From assembly GCF_029525555.1 (NCBI RefSeq), contig NZ_JAPDHZ010000003.1:1798001-1862000 (forward strand): DNA of 64,000 nucleotides, written 5' to 3'. Shown here piece after piece: positions 36,862-45,407 of this stretch. The stretch's first letter is position 1; every line of letters begins with the position of its first letter. The notes under the pieces were generated by a model. The model had not been told where the DNA came from, did not search any database, and worked only from the letters and a program-made list of their open reading frames with translations. The stretch is from Cohnella ginsengisoli. GTDB taxonomy: Bacteria > Bacillota > Bacilli > Paenibacillales > Paenibacillaceae. Both the position numbers and the translations under genes were made by a program.

Positions 36862-37944
36862 CTATTGAATAATGTTGTTGGTCGGGTCCTGCACCTTGCT
36901 CTTCATATCGTCCGTCACCGTAATGTTCTGCGCGGCGGCGGCCTTGAGGTTCAGGATCAGGTCGAGCTTCTCCTGCATGCCGACCTTCATGTCGCCGATG
37001 TTGGCGCCGTTCTTCAGCACTTCGACCGCCATCTGGCCGGCTTGGTAGCCATGGTCGTAGTACTTAAAGCCATAGGTGGCAAAAGCGCCCTTCTCGACCG
37101 TATCGCGGTCGCTGGAGAAGAACGGCAGGTGATTGTCGTTGGCGACCTTGATGATCGCGTCGACGCTGCTGACGACCGTGTTGTCCAGCGTGATGAACAG
37201 CGCGTCCGCGCGGCCTACGAGCGACTCGGCTGCCTGCTTCACCTCGGACGTGTTCGTGACAGGCGCCTTAACCAGCTCGATGTTGTGCTTCTTGAGCTGC
37301 TCTTCGGCGTTCTTCGCCATGACGACGGCGTTCGATTCGCCTTCGTTGATGACGAGGCCGACCTTCTTCACGTTCGGAAAATCGGATGCGATGAAATCCA
37401 TCAGCTGCTGCACCGCGACCGGGTTCGTGTCGGAAATACCGGAGATGTTGGCGCCCGGCTTGTCCAGATTCGTTACCAGCTTGGCGTCGAGCGGATCGGT
37501 GACGGCCGCGAACAGAATCGGCGTATTCTTTACGTACTGCGCCAATGCGACCGCGGAAGGCGTCGCGATGCCGAAGACGAGATCGTACTTCTCCGACGCG
37601 ATTTTCTGGCCGATCGACAAGTTCGTGTTCTGGTCGCCCTGCGCGTTGTTCAGCGAGATCTTGAGGTTCTTGCCTTCTTCGAGGCCGGCATCCTTCAGCG
37701 CGGCGATGAAGCCTTCGCGCGTCGCGTCCAGCGACGGGTGCTCGACGATCTGCGAGATCGCGATCGAGTAGGTCTTGTCGTCCGCAGGCGCTGACGCGCT
37801 TGCGCTTGCGGAAGCGCCCGCCGACGGCGATGCCGACGGGCTGGCCGCTCCGTTTTCGTTGTTGCCGTTGCCCTTCGCGCCGCAGCCCGCCGTCGCCAGC
37901 ATGGCGAGCGAGAGGAGCGCCGATGCCCAAATTCTTTTCTTCAT
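36862..37944 (-). CDS. ABC transporter substrate-binding lipoprotein (PF04392, TrpX-like)
   Basis: 360 aa. Lipobox TAGC at Cys about 22, then an Asn/Gly and Ser/Ala/Pro linker (about 23-57). The mature domain has SIAISQIVEHPSLDATREGFIAALKDAG, NAQGDQNTNLSIGQKIASEKYDLVFGIATPSAVALAQ, TPILFAAVTDPLDAKLV and GYQAGQMAVEVLKNGANIGDM, all hallmarks of the ABC_sub_bind family. Members of this family in Firmicutes import tryptophan or other aromatic compounds (TrpXYZ); the ligand here is inferred, and no T-box leader was found. Start is 37944. Confidence 0.92.
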   Translation of the reverse strand: MKKRIWASALLSLAMLATAGCGAKGNGNNENGAASPSASPSAGASASASASAPADDKTYSIAISQIVEHPSLDATREGFIAALKDAGLEEGKNLKISLNNAQGDQNTNLSIGQKIASEKYDLVFGIATPSAVALAQYVKNTPILFAAVTDPLDAKLVTNLDKPGANISGISDTNPVAVQQLMDFIASDFPNVKKVGLVINEGESNAVVMAKNAEEQLKKHNIELVKAPVTNTSEVKQAAESLVGRADALFITLDNTVVSSVDAIIKVANDNHLPFFSSDRDTVEKGAFATYGFKYYDHGYQAGQMAVEVLKNGANIGDMKVGMQEKLDLILNLKAAAAQNITVTDDMKSKVQDPTNNIIQ

Positions 37945-37968
37945 CTCTTCTTGGCCCCTTGTCCTATG

Positions 37969-37988
37969 AGTTTAAACTACAGTTTAAA
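37969..37988. promoter_or_regulatory. Direct repeat, possible operator of the TrpXYZ-type operon
   Basis: AGTTTAAA occurs twice, four bases apart (37969-37976 and 37981-37988), the first as part of the palindrome AGTTTAAACT, 25-44 bp upstream of the binding-protein start. A minus-strand TTGACG about 25 bp further upstream could be a -35, so a regulator here would cover the -10 region. Confidence 0.45.
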
Positions 37989-38067
37989 TGTGAAAGCGTT
38001 CATTCGTCAATGAAAGCGTATAACAAACAAATAAGCGGCGCGAGCCGAAAACGCCCGCACCGCCCGC

Positions 38068-39039
38068 TTATTCGCCGCGACTTCGCCTTCGCATCGACTC
38101 TTCGTACACGGGGCTGCGAAACCGGAGGATCGGATCGTCCGAAGGCTCGATGCCCTCGCCCGTGATAGTCGGATCCATCAGCAGCCCGTCCGGCTCCTCG
38201 ATGACGTCCGTGACGTCCAGGATGCCGGCCTCGATCCGTTCCCGGTCGTCGGGCCACGGCAGGGTGGGATCGTCCGTGGGATCCTCCTCCCGCCCCAGTA
38301 CGATATTTAAGCGAAAGCGAAGCGGCGCTTTCTTAATACGTTCTGCCGCATCGCGCTCCAGATAGTCTTCCGGCAGCGACTTCAGCTCCCCGATCGACAG
38401 CGTCTCGACGCCGAGCTCCGGCATCCACTCGAACTTCGCCGGCCTGCGATTCCCCTTCTCGTCGACGAGCATGAACGCATGAATCGCATAGTAGCGGCAT
38501 GTGCCATAGCTCGCCGGAGGACGCAGTTTGCCGACATGCGCCATCGCATGACGCGCCTCCGGAAAGTGCGCGGCCAGCTCCGCCGCGGCGGCAATCGCTT
38601 CGATGCCGCCGCCCTTCAAACGATTCGCTTCCTTTATAAGGTCGAGGAACGACGCCGGCGACTTGGCGAAGAAAACCGGGACCGTCACCGCCGTCAGCAC
38701 CGAGACATCGCCGCCCGCCGGCATGAATCGCACGGCCAGCCCTTTGCCCGGCGACAGGACATCGGCCAGCGAAGGGTCGGACGAGCTGCCCGAGAAGCGG
38801 ACGATCGCCTCGATCTCCGCGGTCTTATCGCGCAAATGCGCCGCGATCGTAAGCCCTGCCGCAAATCCGCTCGGCCTGAAGACCGCGCGGCAGCAAAGGC
38901 CTTTCGCATGCACGCGCCTTTTTCCCGGATGTACGCCGGACAGCCCCTCGAGCGCGTCTACCGTCCGATTATGCAGCTGCATCGGGTCTTCTAGGTGCGT
39001 ATCGGCTGCCATGGACTGATTGGCAAACGGTTTTTCCAT
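38068..39039 (-). CDS. Catalase-family heme protein (SrpA-like, short form)
   Basis: 323 aa, far shorter than classical catalases (about 480-500 aa) but typical of the SrpA-like branch. The distal heme segment RRVHAKGLCCRAVF carries the essential His; RFSGSSSDPSLADV, KGLAVRF, VPVFFAKSPASFLDL and SYGTCRYYAIHAFMLVDEKGNRRPAKFEWMPE follow the catalase core; RFRSPVYEESMRRR at the C-terminus supplies the proximal Tyr. It may act as a heme peroxidase or catalase. Start ATG 39039 has GGAGGTGA seven bases upstream. It is divergent from a YflT-type stress gene and has a general-stress-type promoter. Confidence 0.85.
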   Translation of the reverse strand: MEKPFANQSMAADTHLEDPMQLHNRTVDALEGLSGVHPGKRRVHAKGLCCRAVFRPSGFAAGLTIAAHLRDKTAEIEAIVRFSGSSSDPSLADVLSPGKGLAVRFMPAGGDVSVLTAVTVPVFFAKSPASFLDLIKEANRLKGGGIEAIAAAAELAAHFPEARHAMAHVGKLRPPASYGTCRYYAIHAFMLVDEKGNRRPAKFEWMPELGVETLSIGELKSLPEDYLERDAAERIKKAPLRFRLNIVLGREEDPTDDPTLPWPDDRERIEAGILDVTDVIEEPDGLLMDPTITGEGIEPSDDPILRFRSPVYEESMRRRSRGE

Positions 39040-39096
39040 CGCATGGTCACCTCCGAATTCGGTTGCAGGCCGCGCTGACCGCGCCAACCGTTATAT

Positions 39097-39121
39097 TTAC
39101 CCGCTTCCGCCTTTATTAACC
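39097..39121 (-). promoter_or_regulatory. SigB/SigF-type promoter of the catalase-like gene
   Basis: On the minus strand GGTTAA (39116-39121), a 13-bp spacer and GGGTAA (39097-39102) match the SigB consensus GTTTAA-N12-15-GGGWAW. It lies about 60 bp before the start codon. Many Paenibacillaceae lack SigB, so the reader could be another SigB/F-like factor. Confidence 0.6.
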
Positions 39122-39230
39122 GAACCGCTGCATGAGAATGGCCCATAGTGGGTATTAGATACTGAACGGCCCTATTCAAGCATCCGCTTCGACGTTAAAC
39201 CAAATTCGATCCATTCAGGAGGGATTCGTC

Positions 39231-39755
39231 ATGGCACAGGAACGCGGCACCCAGGAACGCAGAATCGTCGGCGTATTCGATACCGAGCAAGGCGCGGTAA
39301 AAGCGATCGAGGACCTGAAGCGTCAAGGCTATACCTCGGACGACATCTCGGTCATCAGCAAAAACCGGGACGACCTGGACTATGTCACGGAAGAGACCGG
39401 CACCGAAGCGCCCGAAGGCGCCGCGGCCGGCGCGGCGACGGGCGGCGTGGTCGGCGGCCTGACCGGCCTGCTGGCCGGCTTGGGACTGCTCGTCGTGCCG
39501 GGCATCGGACCGATCCTCGCGGCGGGGCCGATCGCGGCGACGCTCACAGGCCTGGCTGTCGGCGCCGGCACGGGCGGCATCGTCGGCGGTCTCATCGGCC
39601 TCGGCATTCCGGAGGATGAAGCGAAGCGCTACGACGAGGATCTGAATTCTGGCCGGATCTTGGTGCTCGTGGACACGGATCCCGACCGCCGCGCGCATAT
39701 CTACGACACGTTCCGGACGAACAATACGCTGAACTCGGATACGTATATCGTCTGA
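39231..39755 (+). CDS. YflT-like general stress protein with glycine-zipper membrane segment
   Basis: 174 aa. N-terminal YflT/heat-induced domain RRIVGVFDTEQGAVKAIEDLKRQGYTSDDISVISKNRDDLDYV, a central Gly/Ala-rich hydrophobic stretch (about 65-130) with repeated GAGTGG and GGLxGL patterns forming a hairpin glycine zipper, then a second small domain PEDEAKRYDEDLNSGRILVLVDTDPDRRAHIYDTF. In Bacillus this family belongs to the SigB regulon. Start 39231 has AGGAGG upstream. A GGGTAT -10-like element lies at 39150-39155 without a good -35. Confidence 0.9.
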   Translation: MAQERGTQERRIVGVFDTEQGAVKAIEDLKRQGYTSDDISVISKNRDDLDYVTEETGTEAPEGAAAGAATGGVVGGLTGLLAGLGLLVVPGIGPILAAGPIAATLTGLAVGAGTGGIVGGLIGLGIPEDEAKRYDEDLNSGRILVLVDTDPDRRAHIYDTFRTNNTLNSDTYIV

Positions 39756-39770
39756 TCTTTCACGCACATA

Positions 39771-39805
39771 AAAATCCCTCTTCCCAACGGGAGGAGGGAT
39801 TTTTC
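39771..39805 (+). terminator. Terminator of the YflT-like gene
   Basis: Stem AAAATCCCTC/GAGGGATTTT around TTCCCAACGGGAG, followed by TTTTT. Confidence 0.88.
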
Positions 39806-39826
39806 GTGCCAGTGTCCTGTCGCTTA

Positions 39827-40423
39827 GTTAGCCGGTTTTTCCGGCTATCTCGGCCTCGTACAAACTAGCTTTGGGCCCGTTAGCCGGTTTTTCCGGCTAT
39901 CTCGGCCTCGAACATACTAGCTTCGGCCCCGTTAGCCGGTTTTTCCGGCTATCTCAGCCTCTGCACACTAGCTTCGGCCCCGTTAGCCGGTTTTTCCGGC
40001 TATCTCAGCCTCTGCACACTAGCTTCGGCCCCGTTAGCCGGTTTTTCCGGCTATCTCGGCCTCGAACACACTAGCTTTGGAACCGTTAGCCGGTTTTCCG
40101 GCTATCTCGGCCTCGAACACACTAGCTTCGGCCCCGTTAGCCGGTTTTTCCGGCTATCTCGGCCTCGAACATACTAGCTTCGGCCCCGTTAGCCGGTTTT
40201 TCCGGCTATCTCGGCCTCGTACACACTAGCTTCGGCCCCGTTAGCCGGTTTTTCCGGCTATCTCGGCCTCGTACACACTAGCTTCGGCCCCGTTAGCCTG
40301 TTTTTCCGGCTATCTCGGCCTCGAACTCACTAGCTTCGGCCCCGTTAGCCGGTTTTTCCGGCTATCTCAGCCTCTGCACACTAACTTCGGCCCCGTTAGC
40401 CGGTTTTTCCGGCTATCTCGCTC
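39827..40423. repeat. Tandem array of 12 palindrome-bearing 52-bp units
   Basis: Units start at 39827, 39879, 39931, 39982, 40033, 40085, 40136, 40188, 40240, 40292, 40344 and 40395: period 51-52 bp. Each has the inverted repeat AGCCGGTTTTTCCGGCT, then ATCTCGGCCTCGNACACACT and AGCTTCGGCCCCGTT. Three units use CTCTGCACACT instead of CTCGNACACACT; unit 6 has one T fewer, unit 10 has a GCCTG change. The period is not a multiple of three, so it is not a coding repeat, and the segments between palindromes are near-identical, so it is not CRISPR. Confidence 0.95.
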
Positions 40424-40559
40424 AACGATAGTACCCCCTAGGCGCTTATCGGCGCACCCGTGAGCGTCACGGAGGCGGCGTTAGCGCCCATTTGCGCTTA
40501 TCGGCACAGCCCAAGGCTCTCCGAACCTCTTCCCCCGCCGCCCCCCGAAACGACAAATA
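40424..40559. other. Intergenic remainder after the tandem array
   Basis: GCGCTTATCGGC occurs twice (about 40442 and 40495), 53 bp apart and thus at nearly the period of the array, with different sequence around it. No gene. Confidence 0.5.
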
Positions 40560-40590
40560 CCCCGCACAATCCTGCTAGGATCATGCGGGG
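40560..40590 (-). terminator. Terminator of the GNAT gene
   Basis: Stem CCCCGCA/TGCGGGG with an inner ATCCT/AGGAT helix; the minus strand continues TATTTGT. 45 bp past the stop at 40636. Confidence 0.75.
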
Positions 40591-40635
40591 CTGTCCAGTC
40601 GGCATTATTCATGAATGAGCCGTTACTGGAATGGC

Positions 40636-41013
40636 TCAGCGCGACTCGACGCCGTTGCTGCTGTAAGAATCCGAGTAGCGGCTCGCGTCTCCCTCGGCCC
40701 ACACGTCGGTGAGCGACGGGTCGGCCTGGAATTGCTGCAGCGCGTAAGAGCAGGAAGGGATGATCTTGCGCCCCTTCTCCCTCGCTTCTTCGACGACGAA
40801 GTCCAGCAGCTGCCGCGCCAGGCCGCGCCCGCGGTAATCGCCGTCCACCGACGTATGATCGATGATCCAGGTGTCCGCGTCCGCCATCGTATAGGTGATC
40901 TGGCCGATCCTGCCCTTGACGCCGCGCAGGATGTAGCCGTTGCCTTCCCGCTCCGCGACGATCTCCTCCTCGGGCCGTACCTCGGGCGTTCCGTTATCGT
41001 ACAATGCGCTCAT
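40636..41013 (-). CDS. GNAT-family N-acetyltransferase (YidJ/YjdJ-like)
   Basis: 125 aa: a mini-GNAT. An acetyl-CoA-binding segment TWIIDHTSVDGDYRGRGLARQLLDFVVEEAREKGRKIIPSCSYALQQF contains the RGRGLA loop, followed by PSCSYA, typical of the Gcn5-related YjdJ/YidJ type. The C-terminal 25 residues are Ser/Asp-rich and probably disordered. Substrate unknown. Start 41013 has GGAGGTG seven bases upstream. Confidence 0.88.
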   Translation of the reverse strand: MSALYDNGTPEVRPEEEIVAEREGNGYILRGVKGRIGQITYTMADADTWIIDHTSVDGDYRGRGLARQLLDFVVEEAREKGRKIIPSCSYALQQFQADPSLTDVWAEGDASRYSDSYSSNGVESR

Positions 41014-41102
41014 GTCCGTGCACCTCCATCGTCATTCTCTATTCTCGTACTCTCTATCCCTTACCCCGATCCGCGACATTCGAGCGCCGCGAAGCTAAAC
41101 TG

Positions 41103-41822
41103 CTACGGCTTGTGATAATAAGAGACGGGCTTCGCGATCGCCCGGTCGAAGCAGCGCTTGACGGAATGATAGCCGATCGCGAGCTGCCCGCGGGCCGGAT
41201 CCCAGCGTTTGTACTCTTGCAGGGATGCGACGACCTTGTGCGAATGGTCGCGCGACCGCTCGACGAGCAGCTCCATCCGCTTAGCCTCCCGCTTCGCGTT
41301 GCGAAGATTGTACGGCTCGACGTAAAGGCGAAGGTCCGCGATCGCGCCCGTCCGCGCCAGCCGGCGCGCGGCGCGCCCCATGTTGGCGTGATCGGCGTGG
41401 TTGCCGCCCAGATCCGTGAACGCCTTGACCCGCGCGTCGGGATACCTCCTCAAATACTCGCGGATCACCTCCTCGCAGCCCTCCACCGTCGTCGACCCGT
41501 CCCGCATCTGCCCGTCCGCAAAGTGAATATGCGTCTCGGGGACGCCCAGCGCGAGGCACGACCGGCGGAATTCGTCGTTGCGCAGACGCACCATATCCGC
41601 CTCCTCGAGATAGCCGTATCCTTCCGCGGCCGGATCGTAATAGCGCCTGGCGAGTGCGCTCCTCGTCTCGCCGTTAAGCTGCCGCCGCACACCAGAGGAA
41701 CGCCCGTCCGTATAGAGAATAACGTGGCATTCGTCGCCGACGTCGAGATGATTGCGGATGCCCGCGCCGAACGTCAGCGCCTCGTCGTCCTGATGAGGCA
41801 CGAAAAACAAATTGATCGCCAT
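41103..41822 (-). CDS. PIG-L/LmbE-family deacetylase
   Basis: 239 aa, cytosolic. The zinc site VPHQDDEALTFG and NHADHANMGRAARRL (H-x-D-H) mark the LmbE family of N-acyl amino sugar deacetylases. It does not match the BshB bacillithiol enzymes closely. The start has GGGAGG upstream. It lies next to the end of the exopolysaccharide operon but is separated from it by 86 bp; it might modify a GlcNAc-containing precursor, which is inference only. Confidence 0.88.
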   Translation of the reverse strand: MAINLFFVPHQDDEALTFGAGIRNHLDVGDECHVILYTDGRSSGVRRQLNGETRSALARRYYDPAAEGYGYLEEADMVRLRNDEFRRSCLALGVPETHIHFADGQMRDGSTTVEGCEEVIREYLRRYPDARVKAFTDLGGNHADHANMGRAARRLARTGAIADLRLYVEPYNLRNAKREAKRMELLVERSRDHSHKVVASLQEYKRWDPARGQLAIGYHSVKRCFDRAIAKPVSYYHKP

Positions 41823-41907
41823 GCCGCGTATGCCTCCCTTCTATCTAACAGAAATAAAAGCCCGTCTCGCGCCGGCACGACGGCCATACGCGAAGCGAGC
41901 TTTCCGG

Positions 41908-42956
41908 TTAAACCCCGTCGTCCGCAAGCTGCGCGGCGAGCTTGTCGTGCATGCGCGCCCGCTCCTGCTCGCTGACCATATAATAGTAGATCCCGCCGAT
42001 GCGCTGACCGCCGCCGTTGACTTGGTCTTTGCTGACGGTATCGATTTCCTTGCGGTAGTTGTTGAACAGCGCCTTCATATCGTCCGCCGTCAGATTCGTC
42101 TTGGCGTTCGCCCGGATCTGGTCGAGAATGTCCGGCAGCTTCGCGACGGTCTTCAGCCGCTTCGCCTTGCCGATCAGCTCGCCGAGCACCGACTGCTGAC
42201 GCTCGATGCGGCCGATATCGCCCTTCGGGTCGTCGTAGCGCATGCGGGAATAGAGCAGCGCATTCTCGCCGTCGAGCTCAAGACGTCCCTGCGGGTAGGT
42301 GACGCCGTCGATCGTAAAGCCGAACGGATTGTCCACCGACACGCCGCCGAGAATATCGATGATCCGCTCGAAGCCTTCCATATTGACCTTCACATAGTAG
42401 TCGATGGGCATGTTCATGAAACGCTCGACCGTACGGATCGACATGTCGACGCCGCCGAAGGCGTACGCGTGGTTGATCTTGTCCGTCGTGCCTTTGCCGA
42501 CGATCTCGGTGCGGGTATCTCGGGGGGATGTTGTAGAGAAGGACGGAATGCTTGGCCGGATTGACCCCGACGACCATGATCGTGTCGGACCGGCCGACGT
42601 CGCCGCTCCGCTCGTCCACGCCGAGCAGCAGCACCGTGAACGGGTCCTTGGCGTTCAGGTCGACGATGCGGCGCGCCGTATCGGATGGGTCGGCATCGCC
42701 CGACGCGGCGAGTTGAACGGCGCCCGTAGCCTTCCCGGCCTCGCCGCCGCCCGCTCCCGCGCCGCCGGCCACGGCCTGCGTGCCGTCCCCCGCCGGGGGG
42801 ACGGTGCCGATCGGCTGATAGATGTCGCTGATCGTGTCCGTGGCTTCATGGTATAGGTACCACGCATATCCGCCCGCGCCGAGCACAAGCAGCAGCACCG
42901 CCGCGGACGCGATGACGAGAACTCTTTTTTACGAGGGGATTCCTCTTGACAGACAA
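41908..42956 (-). CDS. LytR-CpsA-Psr (LCP) glycopolymer ligase (two frameshifts)
   Basis: About 348 aa. One N-terminal TM (VLVIASAAVLLLVLGAGGYAWYL), a Gly/Ala linker, then the LCP domain: FTVLLLGVDERSGDVGRSDTIMVVGVNPAKHSVLLYNIPRDTR with the polyprenyl-phosphate-binding Arg/Asp residues, NHAYAFGGVDMSIRTVERFMNMPIDYYVKVNMEGFERIIDILGG, and LLYSRMRYDDPKGDIGRIERQQSVL. G6 (42522-42527) and T6 (42925-42930) each need one base fewer; then a TTG start at 42956 with AGGAGA upstream overlaps the end of manC by 28 bp. LCP enzymes move undecaprenyl-linked polymers onto peptidoglycan. It is the last gene of the exopolysaccharide operon. Confidence 0.88.
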
Positions 42957-44302
42957 TGGAACTCCATCTCCTCCCAGGTACCGTAGAGATCGATCTCGTC
43001 GTCTTCCTTCACCGATTCTCCCTGCTGAATCTCGATGAATTCCATATCTGTCGCCGCGCGCAGCGCGTGGTAGGAACCGGCTGGGATTCGGAATACGTCT
43101 CCCGGCTTCAGGATATATAATTCTTCGCCAAGCACCAGTTCTCCTTCACCCGAGACGACGGTCATCGTATCGGTCCGCTCCGCATGATAGTGATAGTTCA
43201 GGTGCTTGCCGGACTTGAGACAGATGCGCTTGGTCAGCACCTCCGCGTCCGGGCTCTTGGAGTAATCGAGCACGCGATACCAGCCCCACGTCCGCTCTTC
43301 GTACATCGGCCGCTGGTTCGGCACGACCATGTCCTTGATCCGCGGGCTCGCGTTTTTCTCGGATACGAGGATACCGTCCGGACTGACCGCGACGATGGCG
43401 TTCTGGATGCCGATGATCGTCACCGGAATGTCCAACTCGTTTACCAGGTGCGTGTTGGCGCTGTCCTCGCTCAGCATGCCGTTGCCGATAACGCAGGCGC
43501 CCATGTTGTCCGTGAGCGTATTCCAAGTGCCGAGGTCCTTCCAGTAGCCGTCGTAAGGAATGACGACGATATCGGATTCCTTCTCGACGACCTCGTAGTC
43601 GAAGCTGATCTTGGCAAGCTTGTCGTAGCTCCGCTGCAGCTCCTCGTATTGGATCGGCACTCCGCGCTCGAGCAACAGCCCGATCAAGTAGCCGAGCTTG
43701 AACGCGAACACGCCGCAGTTCCACAGCGCGCCCTCGGCGATCAGCGACTTCGCCTTCTCCTCGGACGGCTTCTCCGTGAACCGCGCCACGCGGCTGTACG
43801 AATCGTCCCCGGCTCCCTGCTCTGGCACGATGTAGCCGTACTTCGAGGAGGGCAGCGTCGGCGTCACGCCCATGAGCGCGATTTTCGCGTCCGTACGGTT
43901 CAGCACGTCCTCGAGATCCTGGATCCGCTCGAAGAACCGGTCTTCGACGTACGGGTCGACGGGCAGGATGCACACCGTCTCGTTCAGGTCGACCTGCTTC
44001 AGCGAATACAGGTAAGCCGCCGCCAGCGCGATCGCCGGGAACGTGTCCCGCCGCTCGGGCTCGACGATGATCGGCACTTGGCCGAGCTGACTCTGAAGGA
44101 TGTCGAGCTGCTGCTTGCCCGTCGCGATCACGGTCGATTGATCGAGTCCGACCGCGCGAATCTGCCCCCACACCCGCTGGACCATCGATTCCATTTCTTT
44201 GTTTTCGTTCTCGAGCACCTTGAGGAACTGCTTGCTTCTCGCATCGTTGGACAACGGCCACAGTCTTTTGCCGGAACCCCCGGACAGCAGTACTAATTTC
44301 AT
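42929..44302 (-). CDS. manC: Mannose-1-phosphate guanylyltransferase/mannose-6-phosphate isomerase (type II, bifunctional)
   Basis: 457 aa. Nucleotidyltransferase signature LLSGGSGKRLWPLSNDARSKQFLKVL at the N-terminus, EPERRDTFPAIALAAAYL (GDP-Man region), and a C-terminal cupin with KRICLKSGKHLNYHYHAERTDTMTVVSGEGEL and PGDVFRIPAGSYHALRA (phosphomannose isomerase motif). It makes GDP-mannose for the polymer. The start MKLVLLSGG at 44302 has GGAGGGG upstream, rather than 44332. It lies between galU and the LCP gene. Confidence 0.93.
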   Translation of the reverse strand: MKLVLLSGGSGKRLWPLSNDARSKQFLKVLENENKEMESMVQRVWGQIRAVGLDQSTVIATGKQQLDILQSQLGQVPIIVEPERRDTFPAIALAAAYLYSLKQVDLNETVCILPVDPYVEDRFFERIQDLEDVLNRTDAKIALMGVTPTLPSSKYGYIVPEQGAGDDSYSRVARFTEKPSEEKAKSLIAEGALWNCGVFAFKLGYLIGLLLERGVPIQYEELQRSYDKLAKISFDYEVVEKESDIVVIPYDGYWKDLGTWNTLTDNMGACVIGNGMLSEDSANTHLVNELDIPVTIIGIQNAIVAVSPDGILVSEKNASPRIKDMVVPNQRPMYEERTWGWYRVLDYSKSPDAEVLTKRICLKSGKHLNYHYHAERTDTMTVVSGEGELVLGEELYILKPGDVFRIPAGSYHALRAATDMEFIEIQQGESVKEDDEIDLYGTWEEMEFHCLSRGIPS

Positions 44303-44387
44303 TCTATTTTTTCCCCTCCAGATGTTCTGCATGATGTTCTCTCTTGCTCTCCCGCTTGAGCTCGCGTTGAATTGGACTCGCGTCCGC

Positions 44388-45293
44388 TTAGCCGATTCTG
44401 CGTTCTTCCTTTATGCCCGCGGCTTCGGCAGAGCCGGTCAGCTCGTACAGGTGCTCCCACAAGCCCAGTCCGAGCTCTTCGCGCTTCAGCGCGAAGTCGA
44501 TGTTCGCCTTCAGGAAACCCAGCTTGCTGCCGACGTCGTACAGCTTGCCGTCGTAGCGGTAGCTGTACATGTTCTGGCGCGTAGCGAGCTGCTTCATCGC
44601 GTCCGTCAGCTGGATCTCGCCGCCCACGCCGGGCTGCTGATGCGCGAGGATATCCATGATCGCCGGATCGAGGATGTAGCGTCCGATCATCGCCAGGTTC
44701 GACGGCGGGTTGACCTTCGGCTTTTCGACCAGATTCGTGATCCGGTTCAGCCGCTTGTTGATCATGTCGCCCTGGATGACGCCGTAGCTGGACACGCTCT
44801 CCCACGGCACTTCTTCTACAGCTATAATACTGCCGGCACGCTCGTCGTAGACGTCGATCATCTGCTTCAGGCAGGGCACCTCGCTCTCGATGATCATGTC
44901 GCCGAGAAGTACCGCGAACGGCTCGCCGGCCACGAACTTGCGGGCGCACCAAATGGCATGTCCGAGCCCGAGCGGCTCCTTCTGCCGGACGCAGTGAATC
45001 TCGACGAGGTTCGTGACGCCCCGGACGATTTCCAGCAGTTCGTTTTTCTGCTTGCATTCGAGATCCGCCTCGAGCTCGTGATTTTTGTCGAAGTGATCCT
45101 CGATGGCGCGCTTGCTTCGGCCGGTCACGATGATGATATCCTCGATGCCCGAGCAGATCGCTTCTTCAACGATGTATTGGATCGTCGGCTTGTCGACGAT
45201 CGGGAGCATTTCTTTGGGCATCGCCTTCGTGGCAGGAAGAAATCTCGTGCCGAGGCCGGCTGCGGGGATGATCGCTTTTTTGACTTTAGTCAT
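44388..45293 (-). CDS. galU: UTP-glucose-1-phosphate uridylyltransferase
   Basis: 301 aa. Signature PAAGLGTRFLPATKAMPKEMLPIVDKPTIQYIVEEA, the Mg/substrate segment QKEPLGLGHAIWCAR, LLGDMI, and SYGVIQGD with LVEKPKVNPPSNLAMIGRYIL are all standard GalU. It makes UDP-glucose, the precursor of UDP-glucuronate made by Ugd in the same operon. Start 45293 has GGAGG nine bases upstream. Confidence 0.97.
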   Translation of the reverse strand: MTKVKKAIIPAAGLGTRFLPATKAMPKEMLPIVDKPTIQYIVEEAICSGIEDIIIVTGRSKRAIEDHFDKNHELEADLECKQKNELLEIVRGVTNLVEIHCVRQKEPLGLGHAIWCARKFVAGEPFAVLLGDMIIESEVPCLKQMIDVYDERAGSIIAVEEVPWESVSSYGVIQGDMINKRLNRITNLVEKPKVNPPSNLAMIGRYILDPAIMDILAHQQPGVGGEIQLTDAMKQLATRQNMYSYRYDGKLYDVGSKLGFLKANIDFALKREELGLGLWEHLYELTGSAEAAGIKEERRIG

Positions 45294-45407
45294 TCGTATG
45301 GTACCCTCCTATCTGCTGTGAAAAGTGCGACGGTTAATGTTCGCAGGACATGACGACGGGGATAAGGGGGAGGTGGCGATATGATCTCAGGGGGCGCCGC
45401 GTGGGCG

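Noticed and set aside
39871..40074. 67-aa open frame with repeats SFGPVSRFFRLS inside the tandem array
   Set aside because: The repeat period is 51-52 bp and not a multiple of three, no ribosome site is present, and the frame breaks outside a few units.
39827..40423. CRISPR array
   Set aside because: Repeats with regular period, but the segments between palindromes are nearly identical in all units, there are no unique spacers and no cas genes in the window.
41103..41822. Bacillithiol deacetylase BshB
   Set aside because: Shares the family zinc site but not the BshB-type N-terminal motif, and no bshA or bshC is nearby.
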